DNA of 24,953 bases from Hyphomicrobiales bacterium (GCA_013812985.1 JACCSN010000244.1:1-24953); one strand, 5' to 3'. Positions 1-9,186 are shown, numbered from the stretch's first letter. A program made the numbers and translations. The notes: generated by a model from the letters alone, not told the origin.

Positions 1-2
1 CG

Positions 3-1082
3 GTCTGGTGGGTGGCCATTACACTGCTGCATGCGGTTTTCGGCAATCTGTGGGCGCTGATCAATCCCTGGATCGGCGCCTACACGCTGCTGGACCGCCT
101 CGCCGGGGGGAGGCTCAGCCGCTCCCGGATGCTGGCCTATCCAGCTTGGCTCGGCTATTGGCCAGCAATTCTGCTCTTTTTAGGTTTCGCCTGGCTGGAG
201 CTCGTCTATCCGGCCCCGGACGACCCGGAACGGCTGGCCGTGGCTGTCGCTGTCTACTGGCTCGCCGCTTTCGCCGGCATGCTCCTTTTCGGCTGCAAGG
301 CGTGGACGGAACGGGCGGAGCCGTTCTCCATCTTTTTCCGGCTGATCGCCGGCCTTTCGCCGCTGGTGATCGGCCCGGCGCTGGAGGGCGGACGCCGGTC
401 CCTTGCCTTGGCCGTGCCCGGGGCGGCGCTCCTCGAGCGCAAACCGCTCCCGATCTCCGGGGTGCTCTTTGTCCTCCTTACCTTGAGCGCGGTCACCTTC
501 GACGGCCTGTCCAAGACCTTCTGGTGGCTCGCCCTCGGCGACATCAACCCGCTCGAATTTCCAGGGCGCACCGCCGTGATGGGCCGCAACACGGGAGGGG
601 TCCTGGCGGCATTCGCCCTGCTCGCGGCGGTTTACGTGGCGGCCGTCCGGCTTGGTTGGATGATGGCGGGCAAAGCCGGCCCGCTCAAGGCAGCGCTGGG
701 CAGCTTCGTCTACGCCATCATCCCGATCTCGATCGCCTTCCACTTCTCCCATTATTTGACCGCCCTCCTGGTCGACGGCCAGTATGCCGTGCTCGCCGCT
801 GGAGACCCGTTCGGCACGGGCCTCGACCTCTTTGGCCTCGCACAAGCGCAAGTCACCACGTCGTTCCTGAACACGCATGACGGCGTTCGGACGATCTGGA
901 ATTTTCAGACAGCCGGCATTGTCGCCGGGCATGTCGCGGCGGTGGCGCTCGCCCATGCGCTCGCCCTCCGGCAATTCGGCGATACCCGCCGCGCTGTCCT
1001 GAGCCAGGTTCCGCTTGCTCTGCTGATGGTGCTCTACACGCTGTTCGGCCTGTGGCTCCTTTCGACGCCCGTGGCGCTCTAG
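3..1082 (+). CDS. Polytopic integral membrane protein, 5'-truncated
   Basis: The reading frame is open to the left edge, so the true start is probably outside the window; a GTG at 12 is only an internal candidate. About 356 residues are visible with roughly eight or nine hydrophobic segments separated by short charged loops, typical of an inner-membrane protein. The opening motif GNLWALINPW, the PAWLGYWPA stretch and the FAWLELVYPAPDDP stretch resemble a family of membrane proteins that databases often label fenitrothion hydrolase. I recall that resemblance from memory, and the label should not be taken as a demonstrated activity. Histidines sit within or beside predicted membrane segments (for example HFSHY near residue 250), which could bind a metal, but this is inference. 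The next gene, frcB, starts about 160 bases downstream with its own leader, so a shared operon is not evident. Confidence 0.7.
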   Translation, partial: VWWVAITLLHAVFGNLWALINPWIGAYTLLDRLAGGRLSRSRMLAYPAWLGYWPAILLFLGFAWLELVYPAPDDPERLAVAVAVYWLAAFAGMLLFGCKAWTERAEPFSIFFRLIAGLSPLVIGPALEGGRRSLALAVPGAALLERKPLPISGVLFVLLTLSAVTFDGLSKTFWWLALGDINPLEFPGRTAVMGRNTGGVLAAFALLAAVYVAAVRLGWMMAGKAGPLKAALGSFVYAIIPISIAFHFSHYLTALLVDGQYAVLAAGDPFGTGLDLFGLAQAQVTTSFLNTHDGVRTIWNFQTAGIVAGHVAAVALAHALALRQFGDTRRAVLSQVPLALLMVLYTLFGLWLLSTPVAL

Positions 1083-1244
1083 GTCCGTTCCGGCCGCCAG
1101 CCGTTCGATGCGCCTAGCCCGGACAAGGCGTTGACTTGGATGCGCCGTTCGTATGAGCTTGTCGAAGTGAAGGGCAGCATGGCCCAGCTCAAATCGGGCG
1201 CCACGGCCGCGTGGGAATCGTGGGGCCATTCAAGGGAGGATAGC

Positions 1245-2273
1245 GTGAAGACCAGGAATCGTTTGTTGCAGGCATCGTTGGCCGGCGTGATCGCCATGGC
1301 GATGGTGGGCTCCGCCTCCGCCGCCGAGATTGTCGGGCTGATCACCAAGACCGAGGGCAACCCGTTCTTCGTGAAGATGCGCGAGGGCGCGGAAGCGAAG
1401 GCCAAGGAGCTCGGGCTTGAGCTGCAGAGCTTCGCGGGAAAATTCGACGGCGACAATGAAGGCCAGGTCGCGGCGATCGAGAGCCTCATCTCCGCCGGCG
1501 CCAAGGGGTTCGCAATCGTGCCGAGCGACTCGTCCGCGATCGTGCCGACGATCCAGCAGGCGCGCGACGCCGGCCTGCTCGTCATCGTGCTCGACACGCC
1601 GCTCGACCCGATGGACGCGGCCGACGCGACCTTCGCCACCGACAACCGCAAGGCCGGCAGGCTGATCGGCCAGTGGGCGGCGGCGCAGCTCGGCGACAAG
1701 GCCGCCGACGCGAAGATCGCCATGCTCGACCTCGCCACCAACCAGCCGACGGTCGACTATCTCCGCGACCAGGGCTTCATGGAGGGCTTCGGCATCGACG
1801 TCAAAGACGAGAACAGATACGGCGACGAGGACGATGCGCGAATCTGCGGCCATGAGATGACCGGCGGCGCCGAGGATGGCGGCCGCACCGCCATGGAGAC
1901 GCTCTTACAGAAGTGCCCCGACATCAACGTCGTCTACACGATCAACGAGCCCGCCGCGGCGGGCGCCTGGGAGGCGCTGAAGGCGGCCGGGAAGGACGAT
2001 GGCAGCGTCCTTGTCGTCTCGGTCGACGGCGGCTGCCCGGGCGTCGAGAACGTCAAGTCGGGGGTCATCGGGGCCACGTCGCAGCAATATCCGTTGAAGA
2101 TGGCTTCCATGGCCATGGAGGCCATCGCCGAATTCACCAAAACCGGAACAAAGCCGACAGTGGATTCCGAGCTCGGCTTTCTCGACACGGGAGCGACGCT
2201 CGTCACCGACAAGCCGGCGGAAGGCGTGGAGTCGGTCGACACGACCGAAGGCATGAATCTCTGCTGGGGTTGA
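1245..2273 (+). CDS. frcB: Sugar ABC transporter substrate-binding protein, FrcB-like
   Basis: This is the periplasmic binding protein of a fructose/ribose/mannose-type importer. The GTG start at 1245 is chosen because AGGGAGGA lies just upstream and the protein then begins with a clean Sec signal peptide (VKTRNR, a hydrophobic stretch, then cleavage near SASA|AEIVG). The mature part is a type I periplasmic binding fold of the ribose-binding family: [11 protein letters not shown] at the start, a DGDNEGQ segment, [26 protein letters not shown] and VSVDGGCPG. These closely follow Sinorhizobium FrcB as I know it. Length is about 342 residues, normal for the family. Permease and ATPase genes follow directly, with a hairpin in between. 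Sugar specificity is inferred from resemblance; fructose is the first guess, with ribose or mannose possible. Confidence 0.9.
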   Translation: MKTRNRLLQASLAGVIAMAMVGSASAAEIVGLITKTEGNPFFVKMREGAEAKAKELGLELQSFAGKFDGDNEGQVAAIESLISAGAKGFAIVPSDSSAIVPTIQQARDAGLLVIVLDTPLDPMDAADATFATDNRKAGRLIGQWAAAQLGDKAADAKIAMLDLATNQPTVDYLRDQGFMEGFGIDVKDENRYGDEDDARICGHEMTGGAEDGGRTAMETLLQKCPDINVVYTINEPAAAGAWEALKAAGKDDGSVLVVSVDGGCPGVENVKSGVIGATSQQYPLKMASMAMEAIAEFTKTGTKPTVDSELGFLDTGATLVTDKPAEGVESVDTTEGMNLCWG

Positions 2274-2315
2274 TCCGGCCGATCGATAGAAACGGATAAC
2301 CCGAACGCCAGGGGA

Positions 2316-2340
2316 GGGCGGCCCGGTCAGGCCGCCCTTT
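2316..2340 (+). terminator. Hairpin after frcB (terminator or attenuator)
   Basis: GGGCGGCC at 2316-2323 and GGCCGCCC at 2330-2337 form a perfect 8-bp stem with a 6-base loop, followed by TTT. It sits 42 bases after the frcB stop and about 40 bases before frcC. A partial terminator here would keep binding-protein expression above that of the permease and ATPase, which is common in ABC operons. The T-run is short, so complete termination is unlikely; it could instead stabilise the frcB 3' end. Confidence 0.65.
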
Positions 2341-2376
2341 CAGTCCATAAGAAGCCCTGCGGGGGGGTGTCTAACC

Positions 2377-3464
2377 ATGAGTGAGACGACGGGGACGGCG
2401 CCAGCGCGCCAACCGGCGGACTTCGAGCGGGCGCTTGCCCAGAGCGACACGAGCGTCGCCTCCTTCGAGGAGGAGCGGCCGACGACGCTGAAGCGCCTCC
2501 AGCATTTTCTGCACAATTACCCGACCGCGGTTCCGTTCATTGTTCTCTTTCTCAGTATATTTATTTTTGCGATCATAGTTCCCGAAGGACGTTTCTTCGC
2601 CCCCTTCAACCTGTCGCTTGTTTTGCAGCAGGTGACCATCATCGGCGTGGTCGGCATCGCGCAAACGCTGATCATCCTGACCGCCGGCATCGACCTCTCG
2701 GTCGGCGCGATCATGGTTTTCGCCTCCATCATGATGGGGCGTTCGGCGGTGGTCTGGGGCCTGCCGGTGGAGCTCGCCTTCCCGCTCGGCTTGTTGACGG
2801 GTGGTATGTGCGGCTTCATCAACGGTGCGCTTGTCACCTTTATGCGGCTGCCGCCCTTCATCGTCACGCTCGGCACCTGGAGCGTGTTCGGCGCGCTTGT
2901 TCTCTTCGTGTCGCAGAGCGAGACCATCCGGCAGCCCGACATCGCCCGGGACGCCGCCTTCCTGCAATTCACCGGCACCGCCCTGAAGCTTGGAGCGGCG
3001 CGGCTGACATTCGGCTCAATCCTCATGATCGGGCTCGCGGTCATCGTCTGGTACGTGCTGAATCGCACCGCCTTCGGGCGCCATATCTACGCCACCGGCG
3101 ACGATCCGGAAGCGGCTCGGCTGGCCGGCATCAACACCGATCGAACGCTTCTCGCCGTCTATACGCTTGCCGGCCTGATCTGCGCGGTCGCCGGCTGGGT
3201 GCTGATCGGCCGCATCGGCGCGGCGAGCCCGCTGGCCGGCCAGGTTGCTAATCTTGATTCCATCACGGCCGTCGTCATCGGCGGCACCAGCCTATTCGGC
3301 GGCCGCGGTTCGATCGTCGGCACGCTCGTCGGCGCTCTCATCGTGGGCGTGTTCCGCAATGGCCTGGCGCTCTACGGCCTCGACAATTTGTGGCAGGAAT
3401 TCGCCGTCGGCATCTTGATCATCGTCGCGGTGGCGCTCGATCAATGGATCCGCAGGGTGTCGTC

Positions 3465-3468
<4 letters not shown>
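2377..3468 (+). CDS. frcC: Sugar ABC transporter permease, FrcC-like
   Basis: This inner-membrane permease belongs to the ribose/fructose group (BPD_transp_2 family) and forms the sugar channel of the importer. It has 363 residues: a hydrophilic N-terminal tail of about 45 residues, then many hydrophobic helices. Landmark segments are SLVLQQVTIIGVVG, TLIILTAGIDLSVGAI (family signature), LPPFIVTLGTWSVFGAL, and the C-terminal GGTSLFGGRGSIVGTLVGA, which contacts the ATPase in this family. The start ATG is preceded by a G-rich stretch (GGGGGGG, 2360-2366) that can serve as ribosome-binding site. The 3' end overlaps frcA by four bases, so the two are probably translationally coupled. N-terminal and core residues closely match Sinorhizobium FrcC. 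Confidence 0.9.
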
Positions 3469-4253
<785 letters not shown>

Positions 4254-4303
4254 GTGGGCTTGATCTTCGTACGACATCGAGGGTTTCGCTTTAGGCCGGA
4301 AGG

Positions 4304-5008
4304 ATGCTTGAGCTCCTGAGCCTTGAGCCGCCTGGATGGGGCGGCGCGCTCTTGAAAGGCGCGCTTGTCACGCTGGAAATCGCCGTGGCCGCCTATCTGG
4401 TGGGGCTTGTCCTCGGTCTCTCCGGAGCCGCGGCGAAGCTCAGCGGCAGCGCCTTCCTGTTCTGGGCGGCGGAGGCCTACACGACGCTCATCCGCGCCGT
4501 GCCGGAGCTGCTCCTCATCATCGTGCTCTTCTACGCCGGATCCAGCGCCATCGCGGCGCTCTTGTCGCGGCTCGGCCTGGGCGAGGTGGAGATCAGCGGC
4601 TTCGCCGCCGCCATCGGCGTGCTCGGCGTCGTGCAGGGCGCCTACGCGACGGAGGTGATCCGCGGCGCAATCGTCGCCATACCGCAGGGTCAGATCGAGG
4701 CCGCGAAGGCGTACGGAATGCCTGCCGCCCTGAGGCTCCGCCGGGTGGTGATCCCGGCGATGCTGCCGATCGCCCTGCCGGGCCTCGCCAATCTCTGGCT
4801 GATCCTCGTCAAGGACACCGCCCTGATCAGCGTCGTCGGCTTCTCCGAGCTGCTTTACACGGGCAAGCAGGCGGCGGGCTCCACCCGGCACTATTTCCTG
4901 TTCTACATGGCGGTGGGGGCGATCTACCTGGTCATGACGCTTGGCTCCAACGCCCTGTTCCGGCTCCTGGAGCGCCAGGTGCGGCGCGGCATCCCGGCCG
5001 CGGGCTAG
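4304..5008 (+). CDS. Polar amino acid-type ABC transporter permease (first of pair)
   Basis: An inner-membrane permease of the HisM/HisQ (His/Glu/Gln/Arg/opine) family, 234 residues with about five hydrophobic segments. The ATPase-docking EAA loop reads EAAKAYGM around residue 132, preceded by TEVIRGAIVAIPQGQ, which is typical of polar amino acid permeases. GGAAGG directly abuts the ATG, an unusually tight spacing. The partner permease begins 10 bases downstream, and the two presumably form a heterodimer. Neither a matching ATPase nor a binding protein is adjacent, and FrcA belongs to a different transporter class. The substrate is unknown: an amino acid, opine or similar small polar compound is inferred from the family. 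Confidence 0.85.
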   Translation: MLELLSLEPPGWGGALLKGALVTLEIAVAAYLVGLVLGLSGAAAKLSGSAFLFWAAEAYTTLIRAVPELLLIIVLFYAGSSAIAALLSRLGLGEVEISGFAAAIGVLGVVQGAYATEVIRGAIVAIPQGQIEAAKAYGMPAALRLRRVVIPAMLPIALPGLANLWLILVKDTALISVVGFSELLYTGKQAAGSTRHYFLFYMAVGAIYLVMTLGSNALFRLLERQVRRGIPAAG

Positions 5009-5017
5009 GCGGGTCGC

Positions 5018-5707
5018 ATGGATTTCGCCTGGCTGCCGCAATACGCGCCGCTCCTCGTCGAGGGGTTCTGGCGCACGCTCCTTCTGGTGGCGATGTCCGG
5101 CTTCTTCGGCTTCCTGCTCGCCATCCCCATCGGCCTGGCGCAGGCATCGCGCCGCGGCCTTCTCTCCGCGCTCTCCCGCGGCTTCACCACGACGATCCGC
5201 GGCACGCCCCTCCTGGTCCAGGTCTACCTGATCTATTACGGCGTCGGCGATCTCCTGGCCGGCATGCCGGAAATCCGCCAGAGCTTTCTGTGGCCCTATC
5301 TCCGCGACGGCTTCACCTACGCCGTGCTCGCCTTCACCATCAGCGTGGCGGCCTATGAGGGCGAGATCCTCCGCGGAGGGTTCCAGGCGGTGCCGCGCGG
5401 CGAGATCGAAGCGGCCCGCGCCTGCGGCATGTCGCGGCTACTGATCCTCCGGCGGGTTCTCTTGCCGCGCGCCGTGCAGATCTCGCTGCCGGCGCTGTCC
5501 GGCGAGGCGATCCTGCTCCTGAAATCGACGCCGCTGGCCGCGACGATCACCGTCATCGACCTGATGGGCGCGGCCAACATCATCCGCGCCAAGACGTTTC
5601 GGGTCTATGAGCCGCTCATCGTCGTGGCGGCCGTCTACGTCGTGCTTGCCATCCTCATCGCGCTGGTCTTCCGTTGGCTGGAACGGCGCGTGCCGGCGCC
5701 GAGATGA
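5018..5707 (+). CDS. Polar amino acid-type ABC transporter permease (second of pair)
   Basis: This is a second HisM/HisQ-family inner-membrane permease, 229 residues. It carries the family hallmark RGTPLLVQVYLIYYG around residues 61-75 and the EAA loop EAARACGM near residue 131, followed by RRVLLPRAVQISLPAL. About five membrane helices are visible. It lies 10 bases after its partner and 9 bases before a cupin gene, so the three are very likely cotranscribed. The missing ATPase and binding protein must be supplied from elsewhere if the transporter works. Confidence 0.86.
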   Translation: MDFAWLPQYAPLLVEGFWRTLLLVAMSGFFGFLLAIPIGLAQASRRGLLSALSRGFTTTIRGTPLLVQVYLIYYGVGDLLAGMPEIRQSFLWPYLRDGFTYAVLAFTISVAAYEGEILRGGFQAVPRGEIEAARACGMSRLLILRRVLLPRAVQISLPALSGEAILLLKSTPLAATITVIDLMGAANIIRAKTFRVYEPLIVVAAVYVVLAILIALVFRWLERRVPAPR

Positions 5708-5716
5708 GGACCCAAA

Positions 5717-6205
5717 ATGCCAAAAGATCACGGCTATGAAGCCCCGCTGCCCGGCACGGTCGATTGGCGCGAGCATGGGGTCAAGGTGATCCCGGCATCG
5801 TCGCTCGACCCGAACACGCCGCAAACGGCTGGCATGTCGCGCGCCGCCGCGGTCACCACCGCCCGCGCCGGGGCGGAGAAGATCTGGGCCGGGACGGTGA
5901 CGATCGACGCCAACGCCAAGACCGGCGCGCATCATCACGGCGACCTGGAGAGCATCATCTACGTGGTGCGGGGCCGCGCCCGCATGCGCTGGGGCGAAAG
6001 CCTTGAATTCGTGGCGGAAGCCGGGCCGGGCGACTTCATCTTCGTGCCGCCTTTCGTGCCGCACCAGGAGATCAACGCCAGCGCCGACGAGCGGCTGGAA
6101 TGCGTGCTGGTGCGCTCCGGCCAGGAGCCGGTGGTGGTGAACCTGGATATCGCGATGGTGGAGCGGCCGGAGGAGGTGCGGTGGGTTGATCCGATCCACA
6201 GGTGA
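5717..6205 (+). CDS. Cupin domain protein
   Basis: A 162-residue single-domain cupin. Motif 1 is visible as GAHHHGDLESIIYVVRG, with His72-His74 and Glu78 as probable metal ligands; motif 2 is GDFIFVPPFVPHQEIN with His116 as the fourth ligand. A complete ligand set suggests a metal-bound beta barrel, so an enzyme (isomerase, dioxygenase) or a small-molecule sensor are both possible. There is no signal peptide, so it is cytoplasmic. It follows the permease pair by 9 bases, and the natural inference is that it acts on the compound those permeases import. The reaction cannot be read from the sequence. Confidence 0.8.
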   Translation: MPKDHGYEAPLPGTVDWREHGVKVIPASSLDPNTPQTAGMSRAAAVTTARAGAEKIWAGTVTIDANAKTGAHHHGDLESIIYVVRGRARMRWGESLEFVAEAGPGDFIFVPPFVPHQEINASADERLECVLVRSGQEPVVVNLDIAMVERPEEVRWVDPIHR

Positions 6206-6279
6206 GCGGATTGTCTCGCGGCGCGGTGACGCTTAAATTTGGCAGCACGGCGTAACTGGGTGATCCGGGCAGTCGCTTT

Positions 6280-6885
6280 GTGCTTGGCAACTCCGCACAT
6301 TTTGGCCGCTGGGATATTCTGCAGTTTGAAACGGCCGGAAAAACGGGTTTGACTCTACGTTATATCATCGGTGACGCCACCCGGCCGGAAGGGACGGGGC
6401 CGCAGCTGTTGGTTCATGTCTGCAACGATATTGGGGGATGGGGGCGCGGCTTCGTCATGGCGCTGTCGAAGGTCTCCCGCAAGCCGGAGGAGGCATACAA
6501 ACGCTGGTCCGCTGGCGAAACGGATCAGCCCTTTCAGCTCGGAGAGGTGCAATTCGTTTACGTTTCGGAGGAGTTCACGGTGGCGAACCTGATCGGTCAG
6601 CACGACATCGCCCGCAGGAACCGCCCGACCGCGGAGCCGCCCGTACGTTACGAGGCGATTCGCCGTGGTCTGAGGCAGGTGCGCGCATGGGCGCAGACCC
6701 GGGGCGGGTCGGTCCACATGCCGCGCATCGGCGCGGGGCTGGCAGGCGGGGACTGGGGCCGCATCGAATCTATCATTCTCGAAGAATTGGTCGCCCACGG
6801 CCTGCCCGTCACGGTGTATGATCTGATCGAGACAAGAGGAGAAGCGCCGTGGCTACCCGATCGAAGCGCTTGGCCGCCCGGCTAG
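6280..6885 (+). CDS. Macrodomain (ADP-ribose-binding) protein
   Basis: Macrodomains bind ADP-ribose and often remove it from proteins or nucleic acids. Core motifs are LRYIIGDATRP at the start of the fold, VHVCNDIGGWGRGF (residues 45-58, ribose/phosphate loop), LIGQHDIARRN, and VHMPRIGAGLAGGDWG (about 145-160, second phosphate loop), ending in VTVYDL. The arrangement resembles bacterial Appr-1''-p-processing proteins and the TARG1/DarG branch, but the catalytic lysine of human TARG1 has no obvious counterpart here. The GTG at 6280 gives 201 residues; a TTG at 6349, just before the fold and after GGAAAAAC, is an equally plausible start. The last 12 or so codons overlap the next gene. The upstream 70 to 140 bases are non-coding and may hold its promoter. 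Confidence 0.82.
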   Translation: MLGNSAHFGRWDILQFETAGKTGLTLRYIIGDATRPEGTGPQLLVHVCNDIGGWGRGFVMALSKVSRKPEEAYKRWSAGETDQPFQLGEVQFVYVSEEFTVANLIGQHDIARRNRPTAEPPVRYEAIRRGLRQVRAWAQTRGGSVHMPRIGAGLAGGDWGRIESIILEELVAHGLPVTVYDLIETRGEAPWLPDRSAWPPG

Positions 6886-7067
6886 AAACGCACAACAAGC
6901 GCGAAGGTCAACGGGCAAAGACACGGGTCAGCCTGCTCGATATGGACCCGGACTCGCCGGAGTTCGCGGCGGGAACGCATCGGCTGTGTCTGGCTATCGC
7001 GAATAGCCCGCAAGAGGCTGAGGACCAAGCCTTTGTGGATGCAATCTCGGTGAAGCTTTTCGACTGA
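6849..7067 (+). CDS. Small antitoxin-like protein (MazE-like, DUF3018 type)
   Basis: A 72-residue protein starting at a GTG inside the end of the macrodomain gene (37-base overlap), with AGAGGAG placed just upstream, so translation is credible. The second half, SPEFAAGTHRL then ANSPQEAEDQAFVDAIS, strongly resembles the C-terminal part of proteins annotated as MazE-family antitoxins (DUF3018), in which SPH-x-x-EDQAFIDAIS recurs. The N-terminus is very basic (three Lys and six Arg in the first 25 residues), compatible with DNA binding, but the usual RPVQIWVPD strand is replaced by a different sequence. No MazF-like toxin lies beside it; psuG begins 18 bases later. It could be an orphan antitoxin, a diverged regulator or a partner of the macrodomain protein. 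Confidence 0.65.
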   Translation: MATRSKRLAARLETHNKREGQRAKTRVSLLDMDPDSPEFAAGTHRLCLAIANSPQEAEDQAFVDAISVKLFD

Positions 7068-7085
7068 GGCAAGGCGAAGGTCAAA

Positions 7086-8000
7086 TTGCTCCATATCGCG
7101 CCCGAGGTCCGAGACGCGCTGGCTGCCAGCCGGCCGGTCGTCGCGCTGGAATCGGCCATCATTACGCATGGGATGCCGTTTCCGGAGAACCTCCGCATGG
7201 CGCGGGACGTCGAGGCGATCGTCCGGGCGGAAGGGGCGATACCGGCGACCATCGCCTTGATGGACGGGGGCATTCGGGTGGGCCTCGACGACGGCGGGCT
7301 GGAAAAACTCGCCTCGGTCAAAGGCGCGGCGAAGGCGTCGCGGCGCGATTTGGCGGCGCTTCTGGTGAAGCGCGCCGACGCGGGCACGACTGTCGCCGCG
7401 ACGATGATCGCCGCGCATGCGGCCGGCATCCTGGTCTTCGCCACCGGCGGCATCGGCGGCGTGCATCGCGGGGCGAGCAAGACGTTCGACATCTCGGCCG
7501 ATCTCGAGGAACTCGGCCGGACACCCGTCGCGGTGGTCTGCGCCGGGGCGAAATCAATTCTCGACATCCCGAAGACGCTGGAAGTGCTGGAGACGCATGG
7601 TGTCCCCGTTCTGGGCCACCAAACGGACGAGTTTCCGGCCTTCTTCGCCCGGTCAAGCGGAGAGAAGGTCGATCATCGGTTCGACACGCCGCGCGAGCTG
7701 GCCGAGGTGATCGATGCGCAACGGCGGCTGGGGCTCGGCACAGGCATGCTGATCGCCAATCCAATTGCGGAGGAGCATGCGCTCGCGGAGGCGGAGATGG
7801 AGGCGCGGATCGCGGCCGCCTGCCGCGAGGCGGAACGCGCCGGGGTGTCAGGCAAGGCGCTGACGCCGTTCCTGCTGACGCGGATCAACGAGCTGACAAG
7901 CGGCGCGAGCCTGAAGGCGAATATCGCGCTGGTGAAGGCGAACGCCGCGCTCGCCGCCAGCATCGCGGTGGAGCTCGCGGCCCTCTCCGCCGGCCGCTGA
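7086..8000 (+). CDS. psuG: Pseudouridine-5'-phosphate glycosidase
   Basis: PsuG cleaves the C-C bond of pseudouridine 5'-phosphate to give uracil and ribose 5-phosphate, completing pseudouridine salvage in the cytoplasm. The 304-residue protein matches the family end to end: VVALESAIITHGMP near the N-terminus (Glu22), FATGGIGGVHRGA, DISADLEEL, CAGAKSILDIPKTLE and GHQTDEFPAFF. Lys156 in CAGAKSILD corresponds to the Schiff-base lysine described for E. coli PsuG. The start is a TTG at 7086, weakly preceded by GCGAAGG; the normal family N-terminus begins right there, and no upstream ATG fits better. The kinase gene expected to supply its substrate begins 13 bases downstream but appears frameshifted. 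Confidence 0.93.
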   Translation: MLHIAPEVRDALAASRPVVALESAIITHGMPFPENLRMARDVEAIVRAEGAIPATIALMDGGIRVGLDDGGLEKLASVKGAAKASRRDLAALLVKRADAGTTVAATMIAAHAAGILVFATGGIGGVHRGASKTFDISADLEELGRTPVAVVCAGAKSILDIPKTLEVLETHGVPVLGHQTDEFPAFFARSSGEKVDHRFDTPRELAEVIDAQRRLGLGTGMLIANPIAEEHALAEAEMEARIAAACREAERAGVSGKALTPFLLTRINELTSGASLKANIALVKANAALAASIAVELAALSAGR

Positions 8001-8013
8001 ATCGGGGGTAGGC

Positions 8014-8921
8014 GTGTCTTCCACCGGTCGCAAGACGCCCGGAAATCCCACCGTGCTGGTGGTCGGCGATGTGATGGTCGACATCATCGTCCGGCCGGAG
8101 GGGCCGTTGGCGAGCGGGGCGGACCGGCGCGCGTCGATCCGCCCCTGTCCGGGCGGCTCGGGGGCGAACCAGGCGGCATGGCTCGCCGCATGCGGCGTGA
8201 AGGCGCGTTTCGCCGGTCGGGTCGGCCGCGCCGACCATGCGCTGAGGGGCGACTCCTGGAAGCGGCCGGAGTCGAGCCGCTGCTCGGCGCTGACGAGACA
8301 TTGCCGACCGGCGCGCTCGTGGCGCTGATCGCCCTGGACGGCGAGCGAAGCTTTCTGACCGACCGCGGCGCCAACGCCCGGCTGTGCCGCGCCGATCTGC
8401 CGATTACGCTGCTCGACGGCGTCGACCTCCTGCATGTCTCCGGCTATGCGCTCTTCAGCCCCGGCCCGCGCGCCGCCGTCCGCGAGCTGATGGATGCGGC
8501 GGGACGCCGGGATATCCCTGTGACGGTCGATCCGGCGTCCCATTCATGTCTGGAGGAGGTCGGCCCGGAAAACTTCCTCGAATGGACTCGCCAGGCGCAT
8601 ATCTGCTTCCCGAACGAGGCGGAGGCGGCTATGCTCGCCGGGACCGCGGACCCGGAGGAGCAGCTGCGGGCGCTGTCGCGAAGATTTGAATTGGTCGTGA
8701 TCAAGCGAGGGGCGGCAGGCGCGGTCGCGGCCACGCGCGGCGGTGGGCGTTGGCGCGCGGCGGCTTCCCCAGCGCAGGTCATCGACACGTCAGGCGCCGG
8801 CGACGCCTTTGTGGCGGGTTTTCTCGCCGCCTACCTTCAGGGTCGTCAGGTCGACGCGTGCCTCCGGAGCGCGGTGGCATGCGGGTCGCGAGCGGTCGGG
8901 CGGGTTGGCGCGCGGCCATAA
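8014..8921 (+). pseudogene. psuK: PfkB-family kinase, probably pseudouridine kinase, frameshifted
   Basis: The first part (GTG at 8014, after GGGGGTAGG) encodes a ribokinase-like N-terminus: VLVVGDVMVDIIVRPEG, then PGGSGANQAAWLAACGV and FAGRVGRADHAL. After that the frame runs to a TGA at 8326-8328. The rest of the kinase continues in another frame from about 8246 (RLLEAAGVEP, FLTDRGAN, VDLLHVSGYALFSP, FPNEAEAAML, VVIKRGAAGA) to the catalytic DTSGAGDAFVAGF loop and ends at 8921. Adding a single G to the GGGG run at 8246-8249 restores one continuous protein of about 302 residues, normal for PfkB kinases. Pseudouridine as substrate is inferred from adjacency to psuG. This is either a real disruption or a sequencing error. 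Confidence 0.82.
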
Positions 8922-9186
8922 CAAGGAGTGAAAGCGGGCGGGCATCCTGCCAAAATCGCAGCCGCCAACTATTTCGTTTTTTTAGCCGTCGCGAGTTGTC
9001 GGGCGGATCGGCGCGCGCCTTCCACCATTAGCTTGAAGCGGACTGCTGACCTGCCCTGCGGCGCGGCCTAAGCTGCCCGCGTGCGGCGTCATCGGACCGC
9101 CATAAACAATTGACGAAATGAGCCTATCCACGGCAGAACAGCCCCGGGGGCTGACTCGCTGCCAAGGGCAGGACAAACCCGCCGAC
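8922..9186. other. Intergenic region before the secretion operon
   Basis: These 265 bases separate the pseudouridine genes from gspF and should contain the promoter for the main secretion operon. It is less GC-rich than its surroundings in parts, with a T7 run near 8975-8981, but I found no convincing hairpin in front of that run and no clear -35/-10 pair. An in-frame ATG at 9118 would lengthen GspF by 23 residues that do not look like family sequence. Confidence 0.4.

Noticed and set aside
1131..1157. Promoter-like TTGACT and TATGAG before frcB
   Set aside because: The spacing is 15 bases, shorter than the usual 16 to 18, and GC-rich alphaproteobacterial promoters are weakly conserved; too uncertain to list as a feature.
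180..1229. Open frame of 349 codons on the - strand
   Set aside because: Antisense to the membrane protein gene; highly charged shadow without recognisable motifs.
8966..8985. T-run after the pseudouridine genes as a terminator
   Set aside because: No stable GC-rich hairpin directly precedes the T7 stretch, so I do not call it a terminator.
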